A stretch of DNA of 64,000 nt from NCBI GenBank assembly GCA_905203305.1, contig CAJKVH010000003.1, positions 105,483-169,482 of the forward strand. Direction: 5' to 3'. A program made the translations under genes and the position numbers. Below, in pieces: positions 48,841 to 56,957 of the stretch; the stretch's first letter is position 1; each line of letters opens with the position of its first letter. Under the pieces are notes generated by a model that did not search any database, was not told the DNA's origin, and worked only from the letters and a program-made list of their open reading frames with translations. The stretch comes from an uncultured Eubacteriales bacterium (lineage in GTDB: Bacteria; Bacillota; Clostridia; TANB77; CAG-508).

Positions 48841-50037
48841 ATGGGAAGAAGAGCAAAAAATGATAATACAAGGAGAGTAAAAGGAGAAGGCACAATAAGA
48901 AAAAAAGGTAATGGATATGAAGGGAGGATTACAGTTGAGGTAAATGGTATAAGAAAACAAGTTTCAGTCTATGATAAAAGCCAACGAGTAGTTGTAGAAA
49001 AAATGCAAGAGCTTAGGAAGAAGAGAGATGACAATTACTATATTGAAAATAAAAATATAACTTTGGAAGAATGGCTAAAAGAATGGATGAAGGTTTATAA
49101 AAAGCCATATATATCACCTAGAACTTATCAGGGTTATGTTGAAAAATCTAAAACAATATTAGAACATTTAGGAAATATGCAATTACAAAAAATAGAATTA
49201 TATCATTTACAGAAATTTATTAGTGATTTACAAAATGAAGGTAAATCACCTAAATCTTTAAGACATTATTATAGTATTTTTAAAATGTGTTTTGATGATG
49301 CAATTATGTGTAGGCATATATCACTAAATCCAACAAGAAATTTGAAATTACCATCAATGAGAAGAAAAGAATTAAATATAATGACAAAAGAAGAACAACT
49401 TGTATTTGAAGGATTTATGAAAAAATATAGAATGGGAACAGCTTATATAGTATTAGTTAATACTGGACTTAGAGCAGGAGAATTAAGTGGACTAACATGG
49501 AAAGATGTTGATTTTGAAAACAAAGCTCTATATGTAAGAAGAGGTATGCAAAAAATAACAACTTATGATGATGATTTTAATAAAGTAAAAAGAGAAAGAA
49601 AAGTTACAGATGTAAAAACAGAAAATAGTTATAGAGTTGTACCAATGCTAGATAAAGTAGTAAAAATTCTACAAGAATACAAGAAAAAAGTACAAGCAGA
49701 GCAAGAAGAACTTGCTGAATTAGGAGAAGGATTTAAAGATGATGATTTTATATTTAAAACGAAATATAATCATCCAATAACATCTGAATACTTAAGAAAA
49801 ACTTGTCAGGGAATATGTAAAAGTAACAATTTTAGAAAAGTAGGAATACATGAACTAAGACATACTTTTGCAACAAGATCTATTGAAGCAGGAATTGATT
49901 TAAGAGTATTACAAGAAATATTAGGTCATGCTAGTTATAGCACTACAGCAGATATATATGTTCATATTTTAGGACAAGTTAAACTATCCCAAATGAATAG
50001 ATTAGAAGATTATTTAACTGATATAAATATGAACTAA
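48841..50037 (+). CDS. int: Tyrosine integrase of the ICE
   Basis: 398 residues; GGAGG before the ATG. N-terminal arm-binding domain (KGEGTIRKKGNGYEGRITVE), SAM-like core-binding domain (LEEWLKEWMKVYKKPYISPR), then the catalytic domain with R in NTGLRAGELSGL, H-x-x-R in IHELRHTFATRS, H in EILGHASYSTT and the nucleophile Y in ADIYVHI. It recombines the attP core with its target. It reads toward the right end, 102 bases from the repeat core. Confidence 0.95.
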   Translation: MGRRAKNDNTRRVKGEGTIRKKGNGYEGRITVEVNGIRKQVSVYDKSQRVVVEKMQELRKKRDDNYYIENKNITLEEWLKEWMKVYKKPYISPRTYQGYVEKSKTILEHLGNMQLQKIELYHLQKFISDLQNEGKSPKSLRHYYSIFKMCFDDAIMCRHISLNPTRNLKLPSMRRKELNIMTKEEQLVFEGFMKKYRMGTAYIVLVNTGLRAGELSGLTWKDVDFENKALYVRRGMQKITTYDDDFNKVKRERKVTDVKTENSYRVVPMLDKVVKILQEYKKKVQAEQEELAELGEGFKDDDFIFKTKYNHPITSEYLRKTCQGICKSNNFRKVGIHELRHTFATRSIEAGIDLRVLQEILGHASYSTTADIYVHILGQVKLSQMNRLEDYLTDINMN

Positions 50038-50054
50038 ATGGAACTTTAAAATGA

Positions 50055-50078
50055 CATAAAGGGAAAATAAAGGGAAAG
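50055..50078 (+). repeat. 24-base end repeat, right copy
   Basis: Exact direct copy of 7094-7117, 61 bases inside the right core. Confidence 0.7.
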
Positions 50079-50138
50079 TCTAAAAAATAAATCTTCAAAG
50101 GACTGGAAATAAAGGCTTTCTTAAAAAAACTTTCTGTC

Positions 50139-50152
50139 CTCATAACCCGAAG
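50139..50152 (+). repeat. Right attachment site core
   Basis: CTCATAACCCGAAG, identical to 6948-6961. What follows (CCCAACACC...) is not tRNA sequence, so the chromosomal target was not an intact tRNA gene. From here to 50447 there is no gene, only an AT-rich gap with a TGATATAAT box near 50342-50350 for the next gene. Confidence 0.8.
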
Positions 50153-50447
50153 CCCAACACCAAATAACTAGATCACGCTAACCACATATCCTACAGCAAA
50201 AAATTCAAAATCAAAATAAACTCAAAAGTATTAATTTTTATATAACAAAAACAAAGAATAACACAAAAAGATATTCACAACATCATCCCAAATCACCCAT
50301 GCTCTAAAAAACTCCAAAACATATACAAAACTACCCCGAAAGTGATATAATCAAGAAAAAACGGAAAAAAGAAATTAAAAAAATAATTGTAAAATACAAT
50401 AGCTTTAATCAAATTTTGTGCCTTGAAAGAAAGGAATGGTTGTAAAA

Positions 50448-51032
50448 ATGAAAAGTATAGAAAAATATTACGAAAACACAAAAAACATAGATCCAAGCTA
50501 CACAGTAAAAAAATTCATAAAATTAAAAATCAAACCAGAAAAAGCAATAGAACTTGGATGTGGTGCAGGAAGAGACACATGTTATTTAATAAAAAACGGT
50601 TGGAAAGTAATTGCAATAGACAAAGAAGATGTAGAAAAAATAATAACATCAAAATTATCAGAAGAAGATCGAAAGAGGTTTAAATTTTCAAAACAAGAAT
50701 TTGAAAATCTTAAAATAGAAAAGAACAACTTAGTAGTTGCAAATTTTAGTTTATCATTTTGCCAAAAGGATAAATTTGAAGAATTATGGAATAAAATAAG
50801 TAGTAGCATTGTAAAAAATGGCTATTTTGTTGGTAATTTTTTAGGCGTTAATGACGAATGGAAAAGTACAAGAAAAGAAATGACATTTTTAACAAAAGAT
50901 CAGGTAAAAGAAGTATTTAAAGAATTTGAAATTATAGATTTTAAAGAAGTAGAAAAAGATGCTTTACCAGGACTTGGTAAAATAAAACATTGGCATATAT
51001 TTAATATTATAGCTAAAAAATGCCATGAATAA
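50448..51032 (+). CDS. Class I SAM-dependent methyltransferase
   Basis: 194 residues from the ATG at 50448; the AAAGGAATGG ribosome binding site makes an earlier ATG at 50436 unlikely. The SAM motif AIELGCGAGRDTCYLIKNGW, then V-I-A-I-D, and LVVANFSLSFCQKD (motif post-I to III) mark a TehB/UbiE-like small-molecule methyltransferase. The C-terminal WHIFNIIAKK is a usual end strand. Substrate unknown. First chromosomal gene right of the ICE. Confidence 0.85.
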   Translation: MKSIEKYYENTKNIDPSYTVKKFIKLKIKPEKAIELGCGAGRDTCYLIKNGWKVIAIDKEDVEKIITSKLSEEDRKRFKFSKQEFENLKIEKNNLVVANFSLSFCQKDKFEELWNKISSSIVKNGYFVGNFLGVNDEWKSTRKEMTFLTKDQVKEVFKEFEIIDFKEVEKDALPGLGKIKHWHIFNIIAKKCHE

Positions 51033-51048
51033 TAAAGGAGAATAAGAT

Positions 51049-51459
51049 ATGATAAAAGAAATAGTAAAAGACGTAATTTTTCTATCACAAAAGGCAGAAA
51101 GAGCAACAAAAGAAGATATACATATTGCAAATGATTTGTTAGATACATTAGAGGCAAATAAAGATAGATGTGTAGGCCTTGCTGCTAATATGATAGGCTA
51201 CAACAAAGCAATAATTTGTGTATCTGGAGGTTTGTATGATTTTGTGATGATAAATCCTACAGTTACCAATAAAACTGGTGAATATCAAACAAAAGAAGGT
51301 TGTTTATCTCTTATTGGTGAAAGAAAATGTAAAAGATATAAAGAAATTGAAGTAGATTATTTAGATATAAATTTTAACAAGAAACATGGAAAATACGAAG
51401 GATTTGTTGCTCAAATAATTCAACACGAAATTGATCATACAAATGGAATAATAATATAA
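51049..51459 (+). CDS. def: Peptide deformylase
   Basis: 136 residues; AAGGAG before the ATG. The three deformylase motifs are present: GLAANMIG (motif 1, usually GxGLAAxQ; here N replaces Q), EGCLSL (motif 2, metal cysteine) and QHEIDH (motif 3, two metal histidines and the catalytic glutamate). The asparagine in motif 1 and the short length suggest a second, atypical type of deformylase. It removes formyl groups from new proteins. Confidence 0.88.
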   Translation: MIKEIVKDVIFLSQKAERATKEDIHIANDLLDTLEANKDRCVGLAANMIGYNKAIICVSGGLYDFVMINPTVTNKTGEYQTKEGCLSLIGERKCKRYKEIEVDYLDINFNKKHGKYEGFVAQIIQHEIDHTNGIII

Positions 51460-51610
51460 TTTGATTTGAATTTTATGAATGTTAAAAAGGTAATTTAAAA
51501 TAAGGAGAAACAGATCTTTCGGGAAAAAGTGTGATAGCAAAGAAAACATTGAAGATGAAGAAAAGTCTGATGCAGAAAACTCAGACGAGGAACGATGATT
51601 TCATGTTGCT

Positions 51611-51640
51611 CTTCCTTGCAATTAGCAGGGAAGATTTTTT
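51611..51640 (+). terminator. Terminator in the 51460-51756 gap
   Basis: CTTCCTTGC, loop AATTA, GCAGGGAAG, then ATTTTTT. The part before it (51530-51600) encodes an acidic run ending E-N-S-D-E-E-R then stop with no start, probably the eroded end of a lost gene. Confidence 0.7.
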
Positions 51641-51756
51641 CATGCCGATTATAAAAAACATAAGTTAAACTCATATAAAAAATAATCAAAAAAAATCGAA
51701 TTTTGTAGAAAAAAGAAAACGCATTTGATATAATCCATAAAAGAAGAGGTGATATA

Positions 51757-53532
51757 ATGAATTTACAAGATTTTTCAATGGTAAATACAAAAGTACAAAA
51801 AATAAGGGAAGAAAATAATTTAAAAAGTAGTTCGGATGCATTTTATTATATAGTAATTAGCGAAATTGCTGATTTACAAGATGATGAGATAGAAGATGCA
51901 ATTACAGACAACACATTTTTAACAAACCAAGGAACAGCAAAAGGACATGACAGAGGAATAGATGCAATATATATAGATGAAGAAAAAGAGGTGCCGGTAG
52001 TACATTTATTTAATTGTAAATATACAGAAAGTTTTGAAAAAGCCAAAACATCAAATTATCCAAGTAATGAAATAGACAAAATTGGAGATTATATGCGAGT
52101 AATAATGAATATGGATAGAGAAACAATAGAAGATTCAAATAAAATTTTAAAGGAAAAAACAGAAGAAATATGGAATTTATTTGAAAGATCAAATCCGATG
52201 TTTAAAATACATTTATGTTCAAATTACGAAAATGGTTTGCAGGAACAAGAGAAATCCAGATTGGAAAGAATACTTGGTGGTTATTCGAATATAGAAATTA
52301 TAGAACATGTAAATTCAGACTATGTAAAACTAATAAATGATAATAAAAGAGTTTTTGCAAACGCAAAATTTAGAGCAAGTTTAAAAGAAATGTTTGAAAA
52401 ATCAGATGGAGACATAAGAGCATTAATAGTAAATGTAAGTGCAGAGGAGTTAGTTAAAATAATTACAGATGATGAAGAATACAGAAATAAAATAGATTTA
52501 GAAGACTATACAGGAATAAAAGAAAAAAAGATATTAGAAGATATATTTTATGATAATGTTAGGGTATATAAAAGAAATAGATCAAAAATTAATGAAAACA
52601 TGAAAGAAACAGCAAAATCTGACGAGAAAAATAAATTTTTCTATTACAACAATGGAATAACAATTACATGCAAGAGTTTTGAATATTCTAAAATTGCTCA
52701 GCCAGTTATAAGTTTGGAAGAAATTCAAGTTGTAAATGGATGTCAAACTTTACATGCATTATTTGAAATAGCTCAAGAAGATATAGAAAACCTTAAAGAT
52801 ATAGAAATATTATGTAGAATTTATGAACTAAAAAATTCGTTATATAGTTCACATATAGCAGAATATACAAATAGTCAAAATCCTGTTACAACAAGGGATA
52901 TAAGGGCAATAGATCCTATACAACAAAAATTAGAAACTGAATTATTAAATAAGGGATATTTTTATGAGAGAAAGAAAAATCAATATGATGGAAAGCCAAA
53001 AAATAAAAGGATTGATTCAGAAAAAGTAGGACAAGCTTTAATGGCATATTATAATAAAATGCCAAATGAAGCAAAAAATGATAAAAAATTGATATTTGGG
53101 AATAAATATGATAATGTGTTTAATTCAAATATAAACGCAGATAAAGTATTATATGTTTATAATTTGTATGAAGAAATTGAAAAGAAAAGACAAATTGTAA
53201 GAAAACAAATATTAGAAGATGAAGCACAATATGATGAAAAATCATACATTGTATTTTCAACATATTACATTTTGTATATTTTATCTAAAATTTCAAATGT
53301 TAAAAAAATAAATATTAATAAAGAAAATTTTGAAAAATATTATAATATATCATTGTTATTAATAAAAAAAGCTATTATGCAAGAAAAGAAAAATAACTTT
53401 GCAAAATATACAAATGGAGATTTCTTCAAGTCAAGCAGGATAAAAACTTATATTGATATATATTTTGAAAGAATAGGTAAAGAGATAACAGAAGAAAGAG
53501 TAAATAGACTAAGAATTACAGAAGTAAAATAA
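51757..53532 (+). CDS. AIPR family (abortive infection) protein
   Basis: 591 residues; GAGGTG precedes the ATG and a TGATATAAT box lies at about 51727-51735. The AIPR signature FFYYNNGITITCKSFEY with EIQVVNGCQTLHALFE is present near residues 290-350, and the AEYTNSQNPVTTRDIRA block follows. AIPR proteins are linked to phage resistance by abortive infection, and structurally to nuclease-like N-terminal domains (here IDAIYIDEEKEVPVVHLF, possibly PD-(D/E)xK-like). It is outside the ICE by the repeat boundaries. Confidence 0.88.
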   Translation: MNLQDFSMVNTKVQKIREENNLKSSSDAFYYIVISEIADLQDDEIEDAITDNTFLTNQGTAKGHDRGIDAIYIDEEKEVPVVHLFNCKYTESFEKAKTSNYPSNEIDKIGDYMRVIMNMDRETIEDSNKILKEKTEEIWNLFERSNPMFKIHLCSNYENGLQEQEKSRLERILGGYSNIEIIEHVNSDYVKLINDNKRVFANAKFRASLKEMFEKSDGDIRALIVNVSAEELVKIITDDEEYRNKIDLEDYTGIKEKKILEDIFYDNVRVYKRNRSKINENMKETAKSDEKNKFFYYNNGITITCKSFEYSKIAQPVISLEEIQVVNGCQTLHALFEIAQEDIENLKDIEILCRIYELKNSLYSSHIAEYTNSQNPVTTRDIRAIDPIQQKLETELLNKGYFYERKKNQYDGKPKNKRIDSEKVGQALMAYYNKMPNEAKNDKKLIFGNKYDNVFNSNINADKVLYVYNLYEEIEKKRQIVRKQILEDEAQYDEKSYIVFSTYYILYILSKISNVKKININKENFEKYYNISLLLIKKAIMQEKKNNFAKYTNGDFFKSSRIKTYIDIYFERIGKEITEERVNRLRITEVK

Positions 53533-53543
53533 AGGAGGATAAA

Positions 53544-54518
53544 ATGTGTACAGCTGTAACATATAAAAGTAAAGATGCTTATTTTGGAAGGACTTTAGAT
53601 TATGAATATTCGTATAAAGAAGAAGTAACAATAACACCAAGGAATTATCCATTTTATTTGAAAGATCAAGAAACATTAAATAAACATTATGCCATAATAG
53701 GAATGGCATATATCTCGGAAAATTATCCATTATATTATGATGCAATAAATGAAAAAGGACTTGGAATGGCAGGTTTAAATTTTGTTGGGAATGCATATTA
53801 TAATGAGCCTAAAAAAGACAAAGATAATATTGCACAATTTGAATTTATACCATGGATACTTGGAAAATGTAAAAGCGTAAAAGAAGCAAGAAAATTAATA
53901 GAAAAAATAAATATTACTAATATACCATTTGATGATAATTTACCACTTGCAGCTTTACATTGGATAATATCTGATAGTGTAGAAACTATAACTGTAGAAG
54001 CTGTAAAAGAAGGAATAAAGATTTATGATAATCCAGTTGGAGTATTAACAAATAATCCACCTTTTGATAAGCAAATGTTCGAATTAAATAATTATATGCA
54101 TTTATCAAATAAAAATCCTAAAAATACATTTTCAGAAAAATTAAATTTAGAAAATTACAGCAGGGGTATGGGAGCGATTGGTTTACCAGGTGATCTTTCA
54201 TCTATGTCTAGATTTATAAGAGCATCTTTTGTAAAAATGAATTCTATATCTAAAGAAGAGGAAAAAGAAAGTGTAAGTCAATTTTTCCATATTTTAAATT
54301 CAGTTGATCAACAAAGAGGCTGTTGTGAGGTAAGTGATGGAAAGTATGAAATAACTATTTATACGTCATGTTGTAATTTAGATAAAGGAATTTATTATTA
54401 TACAACTTATGATAATCATCAAATAACTAAAGTGGATATGTGTAAAGAAAATTTGGATTCTAAAGAATTAATAAGTTATCCATTAATAAAAGATGAGCAA
54501 ATAAGAGAGCAAAATTAG
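53544..54518 (+). CDS. Choloylglycine hydrolase family (bile salt hydrolase/penicillin acylase)
   Basis: 324 residues; AAAGGAGG before the ATG. The mature nucleophile C2 and the conserved set R16, D19, N79, and N170/N171 (LTNNPPF) with R near 222-227 (SMSRFIRASF) are present, so it is a linear-amide N-terminal nucleophile hydrolase. The GLNFVGNAYY and GLPGDLSSMSRF blocks are typical of bile salt hydrolases. Such enzymes cut glycine or taurine from conjugated bile acids, an intestinal trait; penicillin V acylase activity cannot be excluded. Confidence 0.9.
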   Translation: MCTAVTYKSKDAYFGRTLDYEYSYKEEVTITPRNYPFYLKDQETLNKHYAIIGMAYISENYPLYYDAINEKGLGMAGLNFVGNAYYNEPKKDKDNIAQFEFIPWILGKCKSVKEARKLIEKINITNIPFDDNLPLAALHWIISDSVETITVEAVKEGIKIYDNPVGVLTNNPPFDKQMFELNNYMHLSNKNPKNTFSEKLNLENYSRGMGAIGLPGDLSSMSRFIRASFVKMNSISKEEEKESVSQFFHILNSVDQQRGCCEVSDGKYEITIYTSCCNLDKGIYYYTTYDNHQITKVDMCKENLDSKELISYPLIKDEQIREQN

Positions 54519-54547
54519 AGATTGATTTTTCAATCTCTAATTTTTTA
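54516..54547 (+). terminator. Terminator after the choloylglycine hydrolase
   Basis: TAGAGATTG pairs with CAATCTCTA, then ATTTTTT. Confidence 0.85.
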
Positions 54548-54613
54548 TGTAATAAAAAATAAACAAAGTACATATAAATTAAACAGAAAAAACAAAGGAA
54601 GCGGTGAATTTAT

Positions 54614-55481
54614 ATGGAAAAAACAATGACAGTTGAAGAAAAAATAAGAAGAGCTGAAGAAATCTATAACAGAAGAAATGGAATAAAATACTCATATCCA
54701 CAAACAAAAGGAAGAAAATCAAAAGATCCTACATTAATGCAAAGAATGATAAAACAAATCATAATTTGTTTTTTAATTTATGGAGTCTTTTATGTTGTAA
54801 CAAATAGAGAATACTTTATGTCACAAGAATTTCAAACCAAAGTAGAGCAATATGCGTCACAAAATGAAATAACAAAAGATGCATATTCAAAACTAAAAAA
54901 TTATGTCCAAAAATATTTAAATCTCAATTCACAAGAAAATAATAAAGAAGAGAATAATGAAGAAGAAAGTAATTCAAATGAGGAGCAAAAAGAACAAGAA
55001 ACATCAGAAACAGAAAATATAGGAGGAGCAACAGAAGAAGTTAAAGAAAATGGAACAAAAGAAGAAGAATCAGATGTTCAAAAAATAAAAAATACGATAA
55101 GTTTTGAAAAACCGATAGAAGGAACAATTAGTTCTACATTTGGATGGAGGACTCCTACTACATCTACAGTACCAAAATATCATACAGGTCTTGATATTGC
55201 AGCAAAAACAGGAACAGTTATAAAATCTGCAACAGATGGAAAAGTTATATTAGTTTCAGAAGAAGGAGACTATGGAAAACATTATAAAATACAAATAGAT
55301 GATGTAATTATAATATATGCTCATTGCAGTAAGCTATACTTAAAAGAAGGAGATAGTGTTTATAAAGGTCAAGAAATTGCAGAAGTAGGTTCAACAGGAA
55401 ATTCAACTCGGACCGCATTTACACTTCGAAATAAGAAGAGAGGATAGATTAATTGATCCACAATTAATCTTAGAATTTTAA
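54614..55481 (+). pseudogene. spoIVFA: spoIVFA-like M23 protein, frameshifted near its end
   Basis: N-terminal cytoplasmic part, a membrane helix at about 46-64, a glutamate-rich linker and a LytM/M23 domain (TFGWRTPTTSTVPKYHTGLD, YAHCSKLYLKEGD, EVGSTGNST). The reading frame then runs into RTAFTLRNKKRG and stops at 55447. Dropping one base (the C at 55409) restores GPHLHFEIRREDRLIDPQLI and a stop at 55481. So this is a one-base insertion in an otherwise intact gene; the M23 HLHF motif is lost without it. SpoIVFA holds SpoIVFB inactive in the forespore outer membrane until sigma-K processing. Either real decay or a sequencing error. Confidence 0.85.
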
Positions 55482-55487
55482 AGTAAA

Positions 55488-56136
55488 ATGGTTATTAGAA
55501 TAGATTTAAAAATTTTTCTTTTTTTAATTTTATTATATTTTACAAGGCAAATAGAAATATATTTGCTAATGATGTTTTTTGCTTTATTACATGAATTTGG
55601 ACATCTTTTAGCAGGCTGTTTGTTAAAAATGAAGATAAAAAAGATCTCTATTATGCCGGCACGGGTTTTCAGTCCAATTTAATTTAACAGAATTTGACTA
55701 TAATAAAAAAATATGTAAATCTAATCTATTAGAAGTAAAAAGACTAATTATAGCGGTTTCTGGTCCACTTGTAAATATTATAATATTAATTATAACATCA
55801 ATGCTTAAAATAAATAATGATGTTTCAAGAAATATAATTTATGCAAATTTTTTAATTGCTGTATTTAACTTATTACCAATATTCCCATTAGATGGTGGAA
55901 GAATATTAAAATCAATTTTAATATTAAAGGTAAATAGAAAAACAGGAATTTTATATACAAATATTATATCAAATATAATGGTATTTTTTATTACATTTAT
56001 ATTTAGCATATTGATCTATTACTGGAAAAATTGGAGTATAATTTTTATATTAATGTACTTATGGTATATTACGCTAAAGCAGAATAAAGTATGTAAAATG
56101 AAACTAAAATTATATGATTCTTTAGAAAAGATATAA
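55488..56136 (+). pseudogene. spoIVFB: spoIVFB-like M50 intramembrane protease, frameshifted
   Basis: Starts at the ATG 55488 six bases after the repaired spoIVFA stop. The first frame encodes a membrane start and the zinc motif HEFGH, then a stop at 55682. Removing the C at 55662 joins it to the downstream frame: AGFSVQFNLTEFDYNKK through LIIAVSGPLVNI to LLPIFPLDGGRILKS and a stop at 56136. Both metalloprotease motifs are intact in the joined reading. Processes pro-sigma-K in sporulation. Confidence 0.85.
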
Positions 56137-56201
56137 AAAATATGTACAATAAAATGAAAATATGGTATAATAAATATATCTGATGAAACGGAGGGATAAA
56201 T

Positions 56202-56870
56202 ATGTTTGAAACAAAATATAGTAAATTTTTAACAATATTATTAGTAGTAATAATCGTTGCAATAATAGGATTAGGTGGATATTTAGGATATAATTATTAT
56301 AAAAATTATACAGTAGGAAATGATGCTGATAAATATGTATCAACATTTGTAGAAGAAGTTGGAAATACAACAAACACAACAACTTCAGATGGAAATCAAG
56401 GAAGTATATCGGAAAATATCGCATCGGCAGATACAGGATCAAATAATTCTTCAAAAACGCAAACTTATAAAGGATTTAATGTTTTAGGTACTATTGAAAT
56501 ACCAAAAACAAACGTTAAATATCCAGTATTAGAAGGACCTGCAAGCAATAATAAAATAGAAGTTGCAGTTGCTGTGCAATACCCATTAAATGCAGTACTA
56601 AATACTCCAGGAAATGTAGTAATAGCAGGACATAATTACAGAAACGGAACATTTTTCTCAGACAATAAAAAACTAGCAAATGGAGATAAAATTTATATAA
56701 CAGACTTAAACGGAACAAAGCTTGAATATACAATATACAATATATTTGTAACAACATTAAATGATAATTCTTTCTATAATAGAGATACAGATGGAAAGAA
56801 AGAAATAACATTATATTCTTGTACAGATGATCTATCAGGAAGATTAATAATAGAAGCAAGAGCAGAATAA
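56202..56870 (+). CDS. Chromosomal sortase
   Basis: 222 residues; GGAGGG before the ATG. N-terminal membrane helix at about 10-30, then a serine/threonine-rich linker and the sortase fold with H144 (IAGHNYRNG), C207 (LYSCTDD) and R214. The class cannot be fixed by eye, but the GTIEIPKTNVKYPVLEG segment is typical of class D-like clostridial sortases. A promoter box TGGTATAAT lies just upstream. Confidence 0.88.
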   Translation: MFETKYSKFLTILLVVIIVAIIGLGGYLGYNYYKNYTVGNDADKYVSTFVEEVGNTTNTTTSDGNQGSISENIASADTGSNNSSKTQTYKGFNVLGTIEIPKTNVKYPVLEGPASNNKIEVAVAVQYPLNAVLNTPGNVVIAGHNYRNGTFFSDNKKLANGDKIYITDLNGTKLEYTIYNIFVTTLNDNSFYNRDTDGKKEITLYSCTDDLSGRLIIEARAE

Positions 56871-56879
56871 TAAATAAGT

Positions 56880-56912
56880 AAAGGAATTTTTAAAATTCCT
56901 TTATTTTTTTTT
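56880..56912 (+). terminator. Terminator after the sortase
   Basis: AAAGGAATTTT pairs with AAAATTCCTTT, then a run of T. Confidence 0.85.
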
Positions 56913-56957
56913 ACCAATCGTATATAATAAGAAAATAAACAAGACGGAGGTAATACA

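Larger units (their letters stand above)
6948..50152 (+). mobile_element. Integrative conjugative element, about 43.2 kb
   Basis: The element is bounded by the 14-base direct repeat CTCATAACCCGAAG (6948-6961 and 50139-50152), with a 24-base exact repeat just inside both ends. It has a tyrosine integrase next to the right end, a small Xis-like gene, a MobP relaxase with MobC and a candidate oriT, a VirD4 coupling protein, VirB4, PrgI, VirB2/VirB6-like membrane proteins, an M23 hydrolase, a sortase and an adhesin. This is the gene set of a Firmicutes type IV secretion ICE. Cargo includes HEPN-like, AlbA_2-like, kinase and LlaJI-like restriction genes. Boundaries are inferred from the repeats. 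Confidence 0.9.

Noticed and set aside
50423..50683. Basic alternative frame overlapping the SAM methyltransferase
   Set aside because: Same strand, shifted frame, arginine/lysine-rich shadow of the methyltransferase; no homology pattern.
51530..51665. A small gene (frame reading KMKKSLMQKTQT to a stop at about 51667)
   Set aside because: It reads through a perfect terminator hairpin, has no ribosome binding site at a suitable distance and looks like noise or the eroded end of a lost gene.
55801..56136. A separate small membrane protein gene
   Set aside because: It has no ribosome binding site and continues the spoIVFB reading once the extra C at 55662 is removed; it is the second half of that gene.
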